A stretch of DNA of 64,000 bases from Cladosporium sp. IMV 00045 (Eukaryota; Ascomycota; Dothideomycetes; Cladosporiales; Cladosporiaceae). This document shows positions 11,255 to 21,593 of the stretch, piece after piece; the stretch's first letter is position 1; the number at the start of each line of letters is the position of its first letter. Position numbers and translations under genes: made by a program. The notes below the pieces were generated by a model. That model saw only the letters and a program-made list of their open reading frames with translations. It made no database searches and was not told the origin of the DNA. The stretch covers positions 57,541-121,540 of the forward strand of contig MSJI02000909.1 of assembly GCA_001931905.2 (NCBI GenBank), given 5' to 3'.

Positions 11255-13124
11255 ATGGATCCAACCCGATGTGATGACAAACGACTGACATCGGACAACA
11301 AGTCGCCTGCGAATCAATACGACGCGAACACTCTACCTTCGTACTCCGACCTCGCTGCGACAGATCGTCCGAGCAATGAAGATGCTCAATTACTTGCTCG
11401 TCTAGGCTATAAGCAGGTGCGTTTCGGCTCTGCTGGCAGTACTGCTGGGTCAATGGATTCGTCTCTGACAACAAACAGGAACTTCGACGCGAATTCAACA
11501 AATGGTCGACTGTCTCATATGCCATCTCAGTCCTCGGTGTTCTTGGATCACAACCAGCCACATATGGTGTCCCACTGGGCGTCGGCGGACCAGCAACCGC
11601 TGTATGGGCATGGTTGGTCGGCTCATGCATGTCTGGTGTCATTGCAACTTCTGGTGAGCGCACCAAACCTACGCTGTCACAAGCAATTGACTAACGATAG
11701 GCAGTCGCCGAGCTGGTCTCTGCGTATCCTACCGCGGGCGGTATCTATTTCGTCACGAAACATGTCGTGCCACCCGAGCACGTAGCGATCTGGGCTTGGG
11801 TCATTGGGTGGGCGAACTTTCTCGGCCAATCTGCAGGAGTCGCTTCGTTAGCCTATACAGTTGCTCAAATGGTTCTAGCTTCTGCCAGCATGAATTCTGG
11901 AGCTGTGGAGGATGGATATCAATACACGCCGTGAGTGTGAGAAGATCGATTCCGCATGGTACAATACTGACAAGACACAGGACGCCCATCCAGACAGTGC
12001 TTCTGTCCCTTGCGGTTCTGTGCATCTTTGGCACCATTTGTACGCTGTCGACGAAGAAGCTTCATCAGATCATTCTTTGGTTCGCACCGATCAACGTTCT
12101 CGCGACCATCGGAATATGCATTGCGCTTCTCGTCTGCACGCCCGATAAGCGCAGTGCATCGTTCGTGTTCACCCACTTCACAGACGACTCTGGCTGGAGC
12201 AGCAAAGGCTGGTCATTCCTGCTCGGCTTCCTTAATGTGGCCTGGGTGATGACTGATTACGACGCTACGACGCATCTTTCTGAGGAGACGCACGACGCTG
12301 CGATTCGAGGACCTTGGGCTATTGTCAACGCCATCTTCGTGACCGGCGTTCTCGGCTTCTTCTTGAACGTGACCTTCGGCTTTTGTCTCACCGAGAACTA
12401 CATGGACGACATCGTCAACTCACCAACAGGATTCCCCGTTGCGCAGATCTTCTTAAATGCTGGAGGCCGCAGCGGCGGAACAGCAATGCTTTTCATGGTC
12501 ATCCTCGTACAATTCTTTACAGGAGCTTCCGCCCTCCTAGCAAACGCGCGCATGGCATACGCCTTCTCCCGCGACGAAGCCCTCCCCTGCTCGAGCTTCT
12601 TCAACCGCATCAACCGCATCACCGGCACACCCGTCAACGCGGTGTGGCTCGTTGTGACCTTCTGCGCCTGCCTGAACCTGATCGGCCTCGGATCCACGCA
12701 GACCATCACCGCCATCTTCAACCTCTGCGCCCCGTGTTTGGACCTGAGCTACATCGCCGTCATCGCCGCGCACCTCTGGTACAGCAAGCGCGTCGATTTC
12801 GTCCCCGGCCCATTCGACCTCGACACGATGCTCAAGCCGCTGAAGATCAGCAAGCCGATCAACCTCATCGCTATCGCCTGGGTCGTGTTCATCAGCGTCG
12901 TGCTCTTCTGCCCCACGAGCAAGCCTGTCACGGCAGAGAACATGAACTACGCGATCGTGGTCGCGGGTTTCGTGGCGTTGTTCTCAATGGTCTGGTGGTA
13001 CGCCGGCGCGCGGAAGAACTACGTCGGTCCGAGAACGCAGGACATCATGGCGGGCGTGCCGGGTGAAGGGCAGGCGGCGCGGAGAGAGGATGAGGAGTCA
13101 AGGGATTACTCGACTTTCACTTGA
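11255..13124 (+). CDS. APC-superfamily amino acid/GABA/choline permease
   Basis: Plasma-membrane permease of the fungal amino acid/choline transporter group (APC superfamily). Four exons: 11255..11416, 11479..11653, 11705..11930 and 11981..13124, with introns of 62, 51 and 50 nt; 568 residues. After a hydrophilic tail of about 55 residues, the core begins LGYKQELRREFNKWSTVSYA, followed by a glycine-rich first helix region (VLGSQPATYGVPLGVGG) and AELVSAYPTAGGIYF, both typical of this group. The last exon supplies most of the roughly 12 membrane helices, with WVMTDYDATTHLSEET and ARMAYAFSRDEALP as strong family blocks. GABA, choline and other amino acids cannot be separated by eye. All exon joins keep frame. 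Confidence 0.93.
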
Positions 13125-14180
13125 GCGTTTCTTTTGGGAAGTTATACAGTACTTTACGATTTGACGACTAATTCGTGCTGGGCATGGATCACGGCCTGGT
13201 GCCTCTACTTCGACGGGTTACCGTTTTACTAGATACTCACAAATGTTGGCGGGCTTGATGCTCGACACTGTATAGGCAATGGTATTGATTGTTATTGGTA
13301 CAGATCAGTAGGAGGCAGTTCAAGATGACAGTTTTCTTACTGGACTGCTCCGCAATATTCAATCTCCTTGGCGTTTGTAGCCTGTCATGTATGGTTTCAC
13401 GTGGCAGCCATGTCCTGGATCAATGCTTAATAGATCAAAAAGGCTAGACAAATGTATACCGAAACACTAGTCGAACCTGGTTGATTTTACATACAGTATG
13501 CAAGTGGGGACATCAAGCTTACCTTGATTCAGCAGTGTCCTATACTCATTAGTAGAGTTAGAGTCGGGGTCTGTCGAAGGGTTAGGGTTCTCATTCCTCA
13601 GCGTAGAACGACAGTGACAAGTACGTAAGACCATAGCAACCCATTCATCACTCCCATCACACATTCATCAACCACAAAGATCATCTACCCCAGCCCGTGG
13701 CGTGACCTCACACTAGACCCGAACTCAGCGAATCCTTCAGCCCTGAGCCTTGCTGTCTTTGTCCCGCTTTCGCTTTTCGTTGAGCGCTGTGGTTGCGCTC
13801 CCGTTGCGCGCTCGTTGCGCGACTATGGTCCCCTGTTGTGGTGGCATTGCTGGCACATGGACAGCAAGATCTCCTGACACATTGCCCTATACGAAGCGAA
13901 GTGCTCGTCGAGGCTTTCCAGCTGAGCCTTGTGGTAGGCCGACTGGGTGCTTTTATCGGTCCTCAGGTATGCTTGCGTCGAAGAAAGGTATGGAGGTGCG
14001 AGCCTTGTGCCTGTGTATATAAGGTGTGGCGATGCTGCTGTCTGGATCGATAGCATGGTCCCTCCCCTAGCATTGCATCTCTTCATGAACAAGCTTTTTG
14101 ATTGACCACACTCACTTACTTCGTCTGATTGTATTAGCCGCGGGTCAGGACCACATTTTGGGAGCGAAACCGTGGGCAAC
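13125..14180. other. intergenic between permease and RTA1 gene
   Basis: No supportable gene. At 13578-13589 there is AGGGTTAGGGTT, two units of the usual fungal telomere repeat. The stretch 13740-14040 has open frames on both strands but they look random; it may be leader or promoter for the RTA1-like gene. Confidence 0.5.
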
Positions 14181-15445
14181 ATGGGCGGGAACTGGGAAGC
14201 GTACGGTAAGTATCATCAAGTCTCGCTATATGTCGACCCACTAACGACCGTCCTAGTTCCTGGCAGCGTATGGTTTTACCAACCTAATAAGATCGCACCG
14301 CCGATCTTCGCGGCAGCGTATCTTGCCTCTGGAGTGGTGCATGCCTGGCAAACGAAGTAGGTAGCGTGACAAAAGACCATCTGAACGAGCTTCATGTTGC
14401 TGATGAAAACCTTAGACATTACAAGTCTTGGAAGATCACCTTGTTGCTACCATGGGGTGCACTTCTCATGACTGCCGGCTTCGCTATGCGTGAAGTTGGG
14501 GCTTTCAATATCGATGACTTGGGAATCCTCATTGCCAGTGTCGTTCTACTTCTGTCGGGGCCGTGAGTGAGAATCTTGACCTTATGACAACTCATCAAGA
14601 CTAACCTTACTTCAAGTCCAATCTACTCCGGCGCGGCGTACTTCATCCTAGCCCGCACCCTCTACTACATCCCCTGGCTCTCGCCCCTCCACCCAGGCCG
14701 CATCCTAACAACCTTCATCGGCATCGACTTCCTGATCGAAATAATGGTAGCCAACGGCGCTGCCAAAGCGGCCAACACCTCCATCAGCGCGGCGGAGCAC
14801 GAAGCCGGCGAGATCCTGATCAAAGTCGCCCTCATCCTGCAAGCCTGCACTTTCACCGCCTACGTCGCGATCCTGACCATTTGGCACGCCCGCGCCGCGC
14901 GCCTGAACCTTCTCACTCCGAAACTGCGCAAGGTCGTCTGGGTCATGTACGCCAGCGCCACGCTCATCACTGTCCGTTGCGTGTACCGCATCGTCGAGTA
15001 CTTCCAGGGCTTCACGGGCGAGCTGTACACGCACGAAGCTTACTTCTATGTCTTCGAGGGCGTGCTGATGCTCGTCAACTCGGTGATGCTGAACGTCATG
15101 CACCCTGGTCGGTTGTTGCCGCAGGATACTAGGATTTATCTCGGTCTTGACGGCGTGACGGAGCTGAAGGGACCTGGGTGGAGGGATCCGCGTAGGTGGT
15201 ATATCCAGATCGTGGATCCTTTCGATTTTGCAGGGTGTTGCAGGCGGGATGCTCAGTATGATTTCTGGAATCATCCCCAGCCCCTGGAGCCGGAGGGTGA
15301 TGCTGTGAATGTTGAAGCGGATGCTGGGAAAGTGAAGAGTGAGACCACGGCTACGGCAGGAGTTGATGGGACTGCTGCTTCGCAAGTGGAGGAGAAGAAG
15401 CGTCTACTTTGGTGGCGAGCTTGGTTCCCTCGGCGAGCAAGTTGA
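14181..15445 (+). CDS. RTA1-like seven-helix membrane protein
   Basis: Member of the fungal RTA1/RTM1/RSB1 family, multi-pass membrane proteins linked in yeast to resistance to toxic compounds and to sphingoid-base export. Four exons: 14181..14205, 14257..14356, 14416..14562 and 14617..15445; 366 residues. The start MGGNWEAYVPGSVWFYQP is the usual short outer tail before helix 1. Family blocks are HYKSWKITLLLPWGALLMTAGFA-like, SGPPIYSGAAYFILART, and in exon 4 RCVYRIVEYFQGF with HEAYFYVFEG, where the conserved R, E and Y sit. The last 90 residues are a hydrophilic cytosolic tail. The first exon is only 25 nt; its ATG fits the family start, but an extra upstream exon cannot be ruled out. Confidence 0.9.
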
Positions 15446-15890
15446 GTGTGTCAATCTCACAAGCCTCTCCACGACATGGTAGTGGTTTAGGATTATTCGA
15501 TTTGATGGTTGAGGTGGTTAAGCGCATCTGATGGCACTTCTACGACTAACGATGTACCGATTGTTGAATGGCTTTCTCGATTGTCGACTAGCTAATCGAA
15601 CGTACTAGGTTTGATCGGTATAAAATTTTTATGATTAAAACCGTATTTCTAGAGCATATTGAGGATTGTGATATACATGCTGACCGCAACAGAATCTCCG
15701 ATGACCCTCGCTCCAATCGTCAATCGAGACTCAATGACAAAAACAAATTGAGAACATTATGTCGTTGACAATGGCCCGATGGTTCTGAGAATGCTCTAGA
15801 AATAAACAACACTGTATTGGTCCTAACGATTGACAACGATTCTAGCAACGCCGAAAGATCCAGCAATGCATTCTCAGCACATCATCACCC
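15446..15890. other. convergent intergenic region
   Basis: Lies between the 3' ends of the RTA1-like gene and the carboxylase beta gene. AT-rich around 15600-15660, consistent with two facing 3' UTRs. Nothing else seen. Confidence 0.5.
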
Positions 15891-17729
15891 TCAAGCATAC
15901 GTCGGCTGCAACTTCCCACCCAACCTCAACGCAACCCGCTCCGGCAGATCATTCGCATACATATGCCTCACCCACCTCTCAACCACAACCCTCGTATCAG
16001 CGGGATCAATAATCTCCTCAATACTGAAAACATTCGCAGACCTGATCGGGTTCATCAAACGCCGATACTCCTCGTCCAACTGCCTATACCTCTCCCTCCT
16101 CGCCTCCAGCCCCTGCTCGGATTCAATTTTCTTCAGCTCCGCCGAGTGGCCCACGTCAATCCCCCCCTCCAAAGGCAGCGAACCCCACTCCCCCGAAGGC
16201 CAGCCGACGCGCATGTGCGGATCGCGCGCCTCGAGCATCAGACTGCCTGCGACGCCGTAGGCTTTTCGCACGATGACGGAGAAAATCGGCACGGTGGTGG
16301 TGTAGTACGTTTTCGTGAGCTCGACGCCCCAGCGCATCGTGGCCTGGCGTTCGGCGACGGTTCCGATCGCGTAGCCCGGCACGTCGACGAATTGCACGAT
16401 GGGCAAGTTGAAGACGTCGCAGAATTTGAGATGGCGGAGGAGTTTCTGCGAGCCGGAAGCGTCGAGCGCGCCTGAGAGGACTTCGGCGTTGTTGGCGATG
16501 ATGCCGACGGGTCTGCCGCCGAGGCGCGCGAGGCCGACGATTGCCGTGAGGCCCCAGAGGGCGCCGATTTCGAAGAACGAACCGCTGTCGACGACGGTGG
16601 AGATCAGGCGGCGGGAGTCGTACATCCTCTCTCTCCGGCGTGGGATGATGGATCGTAGCGCTTCGCAGGACCTCTCCACCGGATCATCTCCCTGGATCGT
16701 AGGAGGGACATGCGTGCCGCAACTCGGCAAAAACCCCAGCACAGTCCTCAACTGCTCGAAGGCCCCCTCCTCATCCCTCGCGACATTATCAATCGTGCCA
16801 TTCGCGCAATGCACGCCCGGGCCCCCGAGCTCATCAAAACTCAGCCCCTCCTCAAAAGTCGCCCCCGCCACCACCCTCGGCCCAGCATTGAACAAACTCC
16901 CAACATCAGCCGCCATAACGGAGAAATGACAACTGACCACCCGCGCCGCTCCCAAGCCTATCGCAGGCCCCAAAACCGCGCCCAAATTCGGAATCCCCCC
17001 GTTCAACTGCCTCATAATCGCATCCATCCCGTGAAACGGCGGAACGTACGAATACCCCTCGGAGCGAATCGTGCTCACGCTCCCGCCGCCGGACGAGCCA
17101 TCGACCAATTTCACCACAGGTAATTTAAGCGCCACGGCGAGTTTTTCGAGATAAGTAGTCTTCGCCCATAACGCCCCATCAGCGTGCCCAGCGCGCAAAC
17201 TGAAATCATCCGCCGTCAGCAACACTTCCCGTCCCCGCAAGCGCCCAAAACCGGACACATTGTTGCTCGGCGTGAAAGTTTCCGGCTCCTCGCGCAGAGC
17301 GTCAATCTGCTTCCACGCGACGGTTCCAGTGGCGCTGCCGATTTCGCGGAAGGAGTTGGTGTCTAGGAGGGAGTCGACGCGCTCGCGCACCCAGAGTTTG
17401 CCCGCTTGTTTTTGTCGGATGTAGCCTCGTCGGCTGGGGTCGGGGGTGCGGGCGAGGTGGCGGAGGGTGCTCAGTTGGGTGCGGATGTCGCTCCAGTCGG
17501 AGGGGAGGGTGGATTGAGAATCTTGCTTTCGGGGGCGGCGGCGGCGGGTTGTGTTGGGGTTGGAACTTGGGTTGCTTTGATCTTGCGATGGGCTTTGTGT
17601 GGGATGTTGGAGGTGTCGTGAGACTTGAGATAGGCGCTCAGAAGCTTGAGATGGTTTTTGGTCCTTAGGCGTTAATGGCGGCGGTGGTGATGATGGTTTG
17701 TTGTCATTTTTGGGATCTTGTTCGCCCAT
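15891..17729 (-). CDS. acyl-CoA carboxylase beta (carboxyltransferase) subunit, atypical
   Basis: Carboxyltransferase subunit of a biotin-dependent acyl-CoA carboxylase: it moves CO2 from carboxybiotin to an acyl-CoA. Intronless, 612 residues. The first 60 or so residues are a Pro/Ser/Gln/Lys-rich tail, not a mitochondrial presequence. The N-terminal crotonase-fold half has KLVDGSSGGGSVS (first oxyanion site) and LGPAIGLGAARV; the C-terminal half has FVDVPGYAIGTVAE and RKAYGVAGSLM (second site), then WPSGEWGSLPLEGG. In MCC and PCC beta chains the last region reads differently (MGGEQAA- or MGAKGAVE-like); this one recalls bacterial acyl-CoA carboxyltransferases with a WPTGE..G..LEGAV block (from memory). 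The likely partner is the biotin carboxylase at 60868..63159. Substrate unknown. Family is sure, class assignment is inference. Confidence 0.9.
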   Translation of the reverse strand: MGEQDPKNDNKPSSPPPPLTPKDQKPSQASERLSQVSRHLQHPTQSPSQDQSNPSSNPNTTRRRRPRKQDSQSTLPSDWSDIRTQLSTLRHLARTPDPSRRGYIRQKQAGKLWVRERVDSLLDTNSFREIGSATGTVAWKQIDALREEPETFTPSNNVSGFGRLRGREVLLTADDFSLRAGHADGALWAKTTYLEKLAVALKLPVVKLVDGSSGGGSVSTIRSEGYSYVPPFHGMDAIMRQLNGGIPNLGAVLGPAIGLGAARVVSCHFSVMAADVGSLFNAGPRVVAGATFEEGLSFDELGGPGVHCANGTIDNVARDEEGAFEQLRTVLGFLPSCGTHVPPTIQGDDPVERSCEALRSIIPRRRERMYDSRRLISTVVDSGSFFEIGALWGLTAIVGLARLGGRPVGIIANNAEVLSGALDASGSQKLLRHLKFCDVFNLPIVQFVDVPGYAIGTVAERQATMRWGVELTKTYYTTTVPIFSVIVRKAYGVAGSLMLEARDPHMRVGWPSGEWGSLPLEGGIDVGHSAELKKIESEQGLEARRERYRQLDEEYRRLMNPIRSANVFSIEEIIDPADTRVVVERWVRHMYANDLPERVALRLGGKLQPTYA

Positions 17730-18222
17730 TTTGATTTTATCTCGATCAGATTGATCAATTGGACTTATTATAATTGATTGTAGTTAATCGCCTCTCGTAG
17801 AACAGTTAGAACTAAACGGTACTTGAACCGAAGGTGTGTCGATCTAGCCGAGGTCGTTTTCAGTCTCCTCAGCGGGACACATTGAACATCAGTCGCTTGC
17901 CTAGGTATTTGCAGGCAGACAGCACTTCAATGGTATGATCTTCGAGTGAACAATGAGAATGATCTTGTCATTTGATGAGTAGAATTGTGATGCAGCATGA
18001 AAGAAAAGTCGAGGTAAAAGCGTAGATGGTGTCTGATACAACTCAAAATGTAAGCAACGCTCTCTTTCAACCTCAAACCATCGTTCAACAAATATGAGAA
18101 GTGTTACCCAACGCCGCCCAAACGAAGAAGAAAAGAAAAAAAAAAAAAAAACTCCCACGCTGAATAAAAGAAAATTGGCCAAAATGCGCCTCCCCACCCG
18201 AACGACTTATAACCCGTCGTCA
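17730..18222. other. intergenic with A-run
   Basis: 5' flank of the carboxylase beta gene and 3' flank of FCP1. A homopolymer A16 lies at 18136-18151. No gene supported; a minus-strand frame of about 98 codons is low complexity (poly-Phe from the A-run). Confidence 0.5.
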
Positions 18223-20838
18223 TCACGTTTCACCCTCAGCCTCACCTCCATCATCGTCATCCTTCTCCAGCTCAGCAGCAAGCGCGGCCTCGAGGTCTTC
18301 ATCCTCGTTATCGTCGCCCTCGTCTTCCGCAATACCGTCGAGTTCTCCCGCATCAGCGACGTCAGCGACAGTGACAGCTCCATCAGTGTTGCCCGCGGTA
18401 GCCATGTTGGTGAGACTAGTCGTCCTGCCCAACGCTTCTCTCTTGCGTTTCTGCAACCGGCTTCCTTCAGGATCAGATGTCGGCGGGTCCGAGTCGGCGT
18501 TTCGTTTGCGTTTGTGGCCACTTGGCGTGGTTTCCGCGGTCGATGTGCCGTCGCGGTCGGAATCGTTGTCGCTCTCGTCGGGCGCCTCGCTGTCTTCGGC
18601 GTCGCTGCCCATGAATTCTTGCAGCTCTGCTTGTAGTGCGTCCCAGTCCTCTGATTGCTGGCCTTCGGTTGGGCTGGAGTCGTCGCGTCCGTCGTGCGGC
18701 GCGTACCGCTCCAGCTCCTCTTCGACATCAGTATCGGCCTCTGGCACCTGCTTCGCGCCGTTGGCAGCTTCTGCTTCGGTCTCGTTCTCGTTCTCAGTTT
18801 CGGTGAGAGCAGCTTCTTCGTCTGAAGATGAAAGCGTACCCGCTTCCTTGTCTTCGAAGCTGTCCGGAAGGCCTACAGCACCGTTCTGCGGCGCGTCCGA
18901 GTGGATTCTGAACGGGCCTTCGTCGACCTTGAGCCACTGCGAGAAGCACGCGAAAAGCCATCCGGAACTCACAATCGCGATCCTACCGCCCTTCTTAGCA
19001 GCTTGGCGGACCTTTGCAGTCCGCCTCTCGGGACTGGCGATGACGTGTGTGGTCTTCTTGGTGATGTTCTCAGTCACGGTCGCGCCGAATGTCTTTGCCC
19101 AGATGACGGTGTCGTGAGTGTGGACGTTCACACCTAAGGGCACAACACCCGAGAAGACCAAATGCACTCCGCCCAGTACGCGTGCCTTGATGGCTTGCAT
19201 GATGACTGCCGCGTCTGGAAGATTTTGCAGGTCTTGAACGTCCAGTTTTTTCGGCTTGCCGGCGCGCAACTCTGCTACCCGTCCAATCTCTCCCGCCGAC
19301 AAACCCTTCTCATAATCGGCGAAGAAAGTATCATGAACACTCGTAAGGTTGCGACCCAGGTGGTCGAGCTCGGTGTCGTCGTCTTGCAGAAGGTTGTGTC
19401 GATACTTGGGGTGGTCGGCAGGCGTCGCTTCTTTCTTCGCTCCCTCGTCTTGGGGGATCTCAGTGGCTTCTTCCACGGCGGGTGAGTCTTTGTGATCCTT
19501 GGCTTCTTCGTCGGCAGCATCTAGAATCTTCTGTTTCTGAAGAAGCGGTCTGTCCGCGACTTGAGAAGCGAGCGTTTCGTCGTGCTCGTGTTTCTTCTCT
19601 TCGAGGCTGTCGTCGTCCTGGTTTCCAGCCATTGAGACCATCAGATCTACTGCCGAAACTTCCCCGTTCGCCGCGGGAGGTGTCATGGGTGGAGTAGGAG
19701 GCCCAGAAGGTCTTCTTGAAGCTTTGCTTGCGCTCCTTTGTTTCTCGCCGTCGTCGGTATTGGCGTCCGCTTCTTCGCCGTTGGCTTCTTTCTCAACTTT
19801 CTCAACCTGAACCGGCTGTTTGGGCTTCGCCTCAAGCTCCTGTCTCTTCGGCAGAAAGCTGCTGTTGATATCACCAACGCCAACGAAAAAGTCATAGGCA
19901 TTTACCTTGATGAGGTTGGGGCTCCACTGCCAGACATCTCCGCGATCGTCGATGATAACAACCATGCTCGTGTCCACAGGAAATAGACGCTTCAGCGCTT
20001 TCCTCATCTCAGGCCCATTCTCATCTCTTGACAACACGCGGGTGCCGAAAATGGTGCGCTCGGGATCGATGAGATTCGTGACGATCTGTGCGTAGTCGCG
20101 TGATGCCATGGTGTATACGTGCATCTCGTAGAGCTTCGACATCTCTTCTAGGAAGGCTTTGAGGCCAGGTCGGAACTTCAGGTAGTATGTTTTCGAGTCG
20201 TGAGGCAGACGGAAAGACGCGACGTCTTTTAATGCGTCGTAGTTCGGATTTGACGGGTCGTTCTTCCATTCCCCGACCGTCTCTTCAACGCAGCACTGGA
20301 TGACGGTCTGATCGAGATCGACGACCAAAGTCAGCTTGCGCTGATCCAACAGTCTGCGCTTGGCCTCCTCGTCTGCGCGAACCGTCTCGTCCTGGCTGAT
20401 CAGGACGGTATGCATTCCATGCCGATCGTGTATGGTGTTGATGGTAGCGCGATCTGTCCCCTTTACTGTAGAATTGTAGCTCTTGACCTCCTTCATGTCC
20501 TTTCCGCAGTTGGCGCACAGCCCGCCAAACTGCACTTCATGTTTGCACGCCTCTTCGACGTCGGCGACCAAGGTTCTGCCGGTGATGATCTGGCCGACGG
20601 TCACGCTCAGTGAGGTCAAAGTGCCCTCCAGCTCGGCCTCGAAAGTGGCCGGCCATGTGCGCTCGACTTCCTTATCGACATAGCCGGCCTGTTGGAAGTC
20701 CCAAACGCCCTCTGTGACCTTTGAGTTGTACTCGTAGTCGAACAACGGCGCGTTTTCCTCGAGCTCATCGCCGGGCTTGCGCAGCAGGCGCGTGACCTTG
20801 ATGGGGTACAGCAGGCCTTTTGGGGTGTAGAGACGCAT
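18223..20838 (-). CDS. FCP1: RNA polymerase II CTD phosphatase Fcp1
   Basis: Dephosphorylates the C-terminal repeat of RNA polymerase II after transcription, in the nucleus. Intronless. The chosen start (base 20838) opens MRLYTPKGLLYPIKV, which matches where fungal Fcp1 proteins begin; the frame stays open to an earlier ATG at 20958, adding 40 residues. It has the FCP1-type phosphatase motif DLDQT (D214 and D216 on the long numbering), MASRDYAQIV, and IIDDRGDVWQWSPNLIKV. A BRCT domain follows near residues 590-690 (GVHLVFSGVVPLG ... SSGWLFACFSQWLKVDEGPF). The last 200 residues are very acidic, as in other Fcp1 tails that bind TFIIF. A Cys pair (CANCGKD) before the catalytic domain is typical. 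Length about 870. Confidence 0.96.
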   Translation of the reverse strand: MRLYTPKGLLYPIKVTRLLRKPGDELEENAPLFDYEYNSKVTEGVWDFQQAGYVDKEVERTWPATFEAELEGTLTSLSVTVGQIITGRTLVADVEEACKHEVQFGGLCANCGKDMKEVKSYNSTVKGTDRATINTIHDRHGMHTVLISQDETVRADEEAKRRLLDQRKLTLVVDLDQTVIQCCVEETVGEWKNDPSNPNYDALKDVASFRLPHDSKTYYLKFRPGLKAFLEEMSKLYEMHVYTMASRDYAQIVTNLIDPERTIFGTRVLSRDENGPEMRKALKRLFPVDTSMVVIIDDRGDVWQWSPNLIKVNAYDFFVGVGDINSSFLPKRQELEAKPKQPVQVEKVEKEANGEEADANTDDGEKQRSASKASRRPSGPPTPPMTPPAANGEVSAVDLMVSMAGNQDDDSLEEKKHEHDETLASQVADRPLLQKQKILDAADEEAKDHKDSPAVEEATEIPQDEGAKKEATPADHPKYRHNLLQDDDTELDHLGRNLTSVHDTFFADYEKGLSAGEIGRVAELRAGKPKKLDVQDLQNLPDAAVIMQAIKARVLGGVHLVFSGVVPLGVNVHTHDTVIWAKTFGATVTENITKKTTHVIASPERRTAKVRQAAKKGGRIAIVSSGWLFACFSQWLKVDEGPFRIHSDAPQNGAVGLPDSFEDKEAGTLSSSDEEAALTETENENETEAEAANGAKQVPEADTDVEEELERYAPHDGRDDSSPTEGQQSEDWDALQAELQEFMGSDAEDSEAPDESDNDSDRDGTSTAETTPSGHKRKRNADSDPPTSDPEGSRLQKRKREALGRTTSLTNMATAGNTDGAVTVADVADAGELDGIAEDEGDDNEDEDLEAALAAELEKDDDDGGEAEGET

Positions 20839-21593
20839 TTGTGGCGAAGGTATGTGTGTGGGTTCGTTGGAGTCTATTGGCGTGTCACATGCTTTGGCAG
20901 GCGCATTGATTCGGCGCGGTGGGACAATTTGCAGGGAGACGTTTTTGGGCGACAGCAACCTATCTACACGTCACGAGGCAAGAGGCACTAGGTTGTTCAC
21001 AAGAGAAAGTGACCACTGCCAGATGCTACGGAACTGTAGGAGCTTGGGGTACTGTTTCCAGAGCTCTTTTGTTCAAGTCGCGTGCTGGGAGCTTGAGAAG
21101 AGGTGTTGAAGCGCACGAGTGGAATGGCCGTGGTTGTCGATAGAAGGAGTGGATGCAGTCTCGTCCGATCGGAATGAGTCGGGTGGTGTTGTGGTGTTGT
21201 GTTTTGTGTTGTGAAAAGTGAATGGGTCGAATGGATGGATTGAATGCCTTGCCGAGGCGTTTTGGCGCGACAAGCCAGCGGCGTATCGCATTCCATTTAT
21301 ACCTTCCACCTGCCAGCTGCGGGCTGGGCCGTTCGTGGGGCAAATGAGGCACCCACGCAGGCGAGGCAGACAGGAGCTACTTGCAAGCCTGACAGCTTTG
21401 TCCATTTGACGTAACCCGTTCTTCCGGGGAAGGGCAAAAGCTGTCCGTCTGGTCATACGCGTACACGCACAAGCTTGATGTCGACTGGCGGTCATCCTTG
21501 TCAGAACTAGACCTCACTCTAGAAAAACATCAAATTTCTATTTCAAGAGCTACATGTATTCAACAACACATTTCAACACGCACGACCCATCTT
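20839..21593. other. FCP1 promoter region and ligase 3' flank
   Basis: Upstream of FCP1 and downstream of the acyl-CoA ligase gene. The segment 20839-20958 may be coding if FCP1 starts at the earlier ATG. A TTGTG-type run (GGTGTTGTGGTGTTGTG-like) lies near 21183-21215. No separate gene supported. Confidence 0.5.

Noticed and set aside
13440..13520. GGTTCGA on the minus strand, a possible tRNA B-box
   Set aside because: The bases after it do not fit (AC-TAG rather than NTCC) and there is no A-box upstream.
14705..15385. 226-codon minus-strand frame opposite the last RTA1 exon
   Set aside because: Shadow of the GC-rich coding exon; no protein features.
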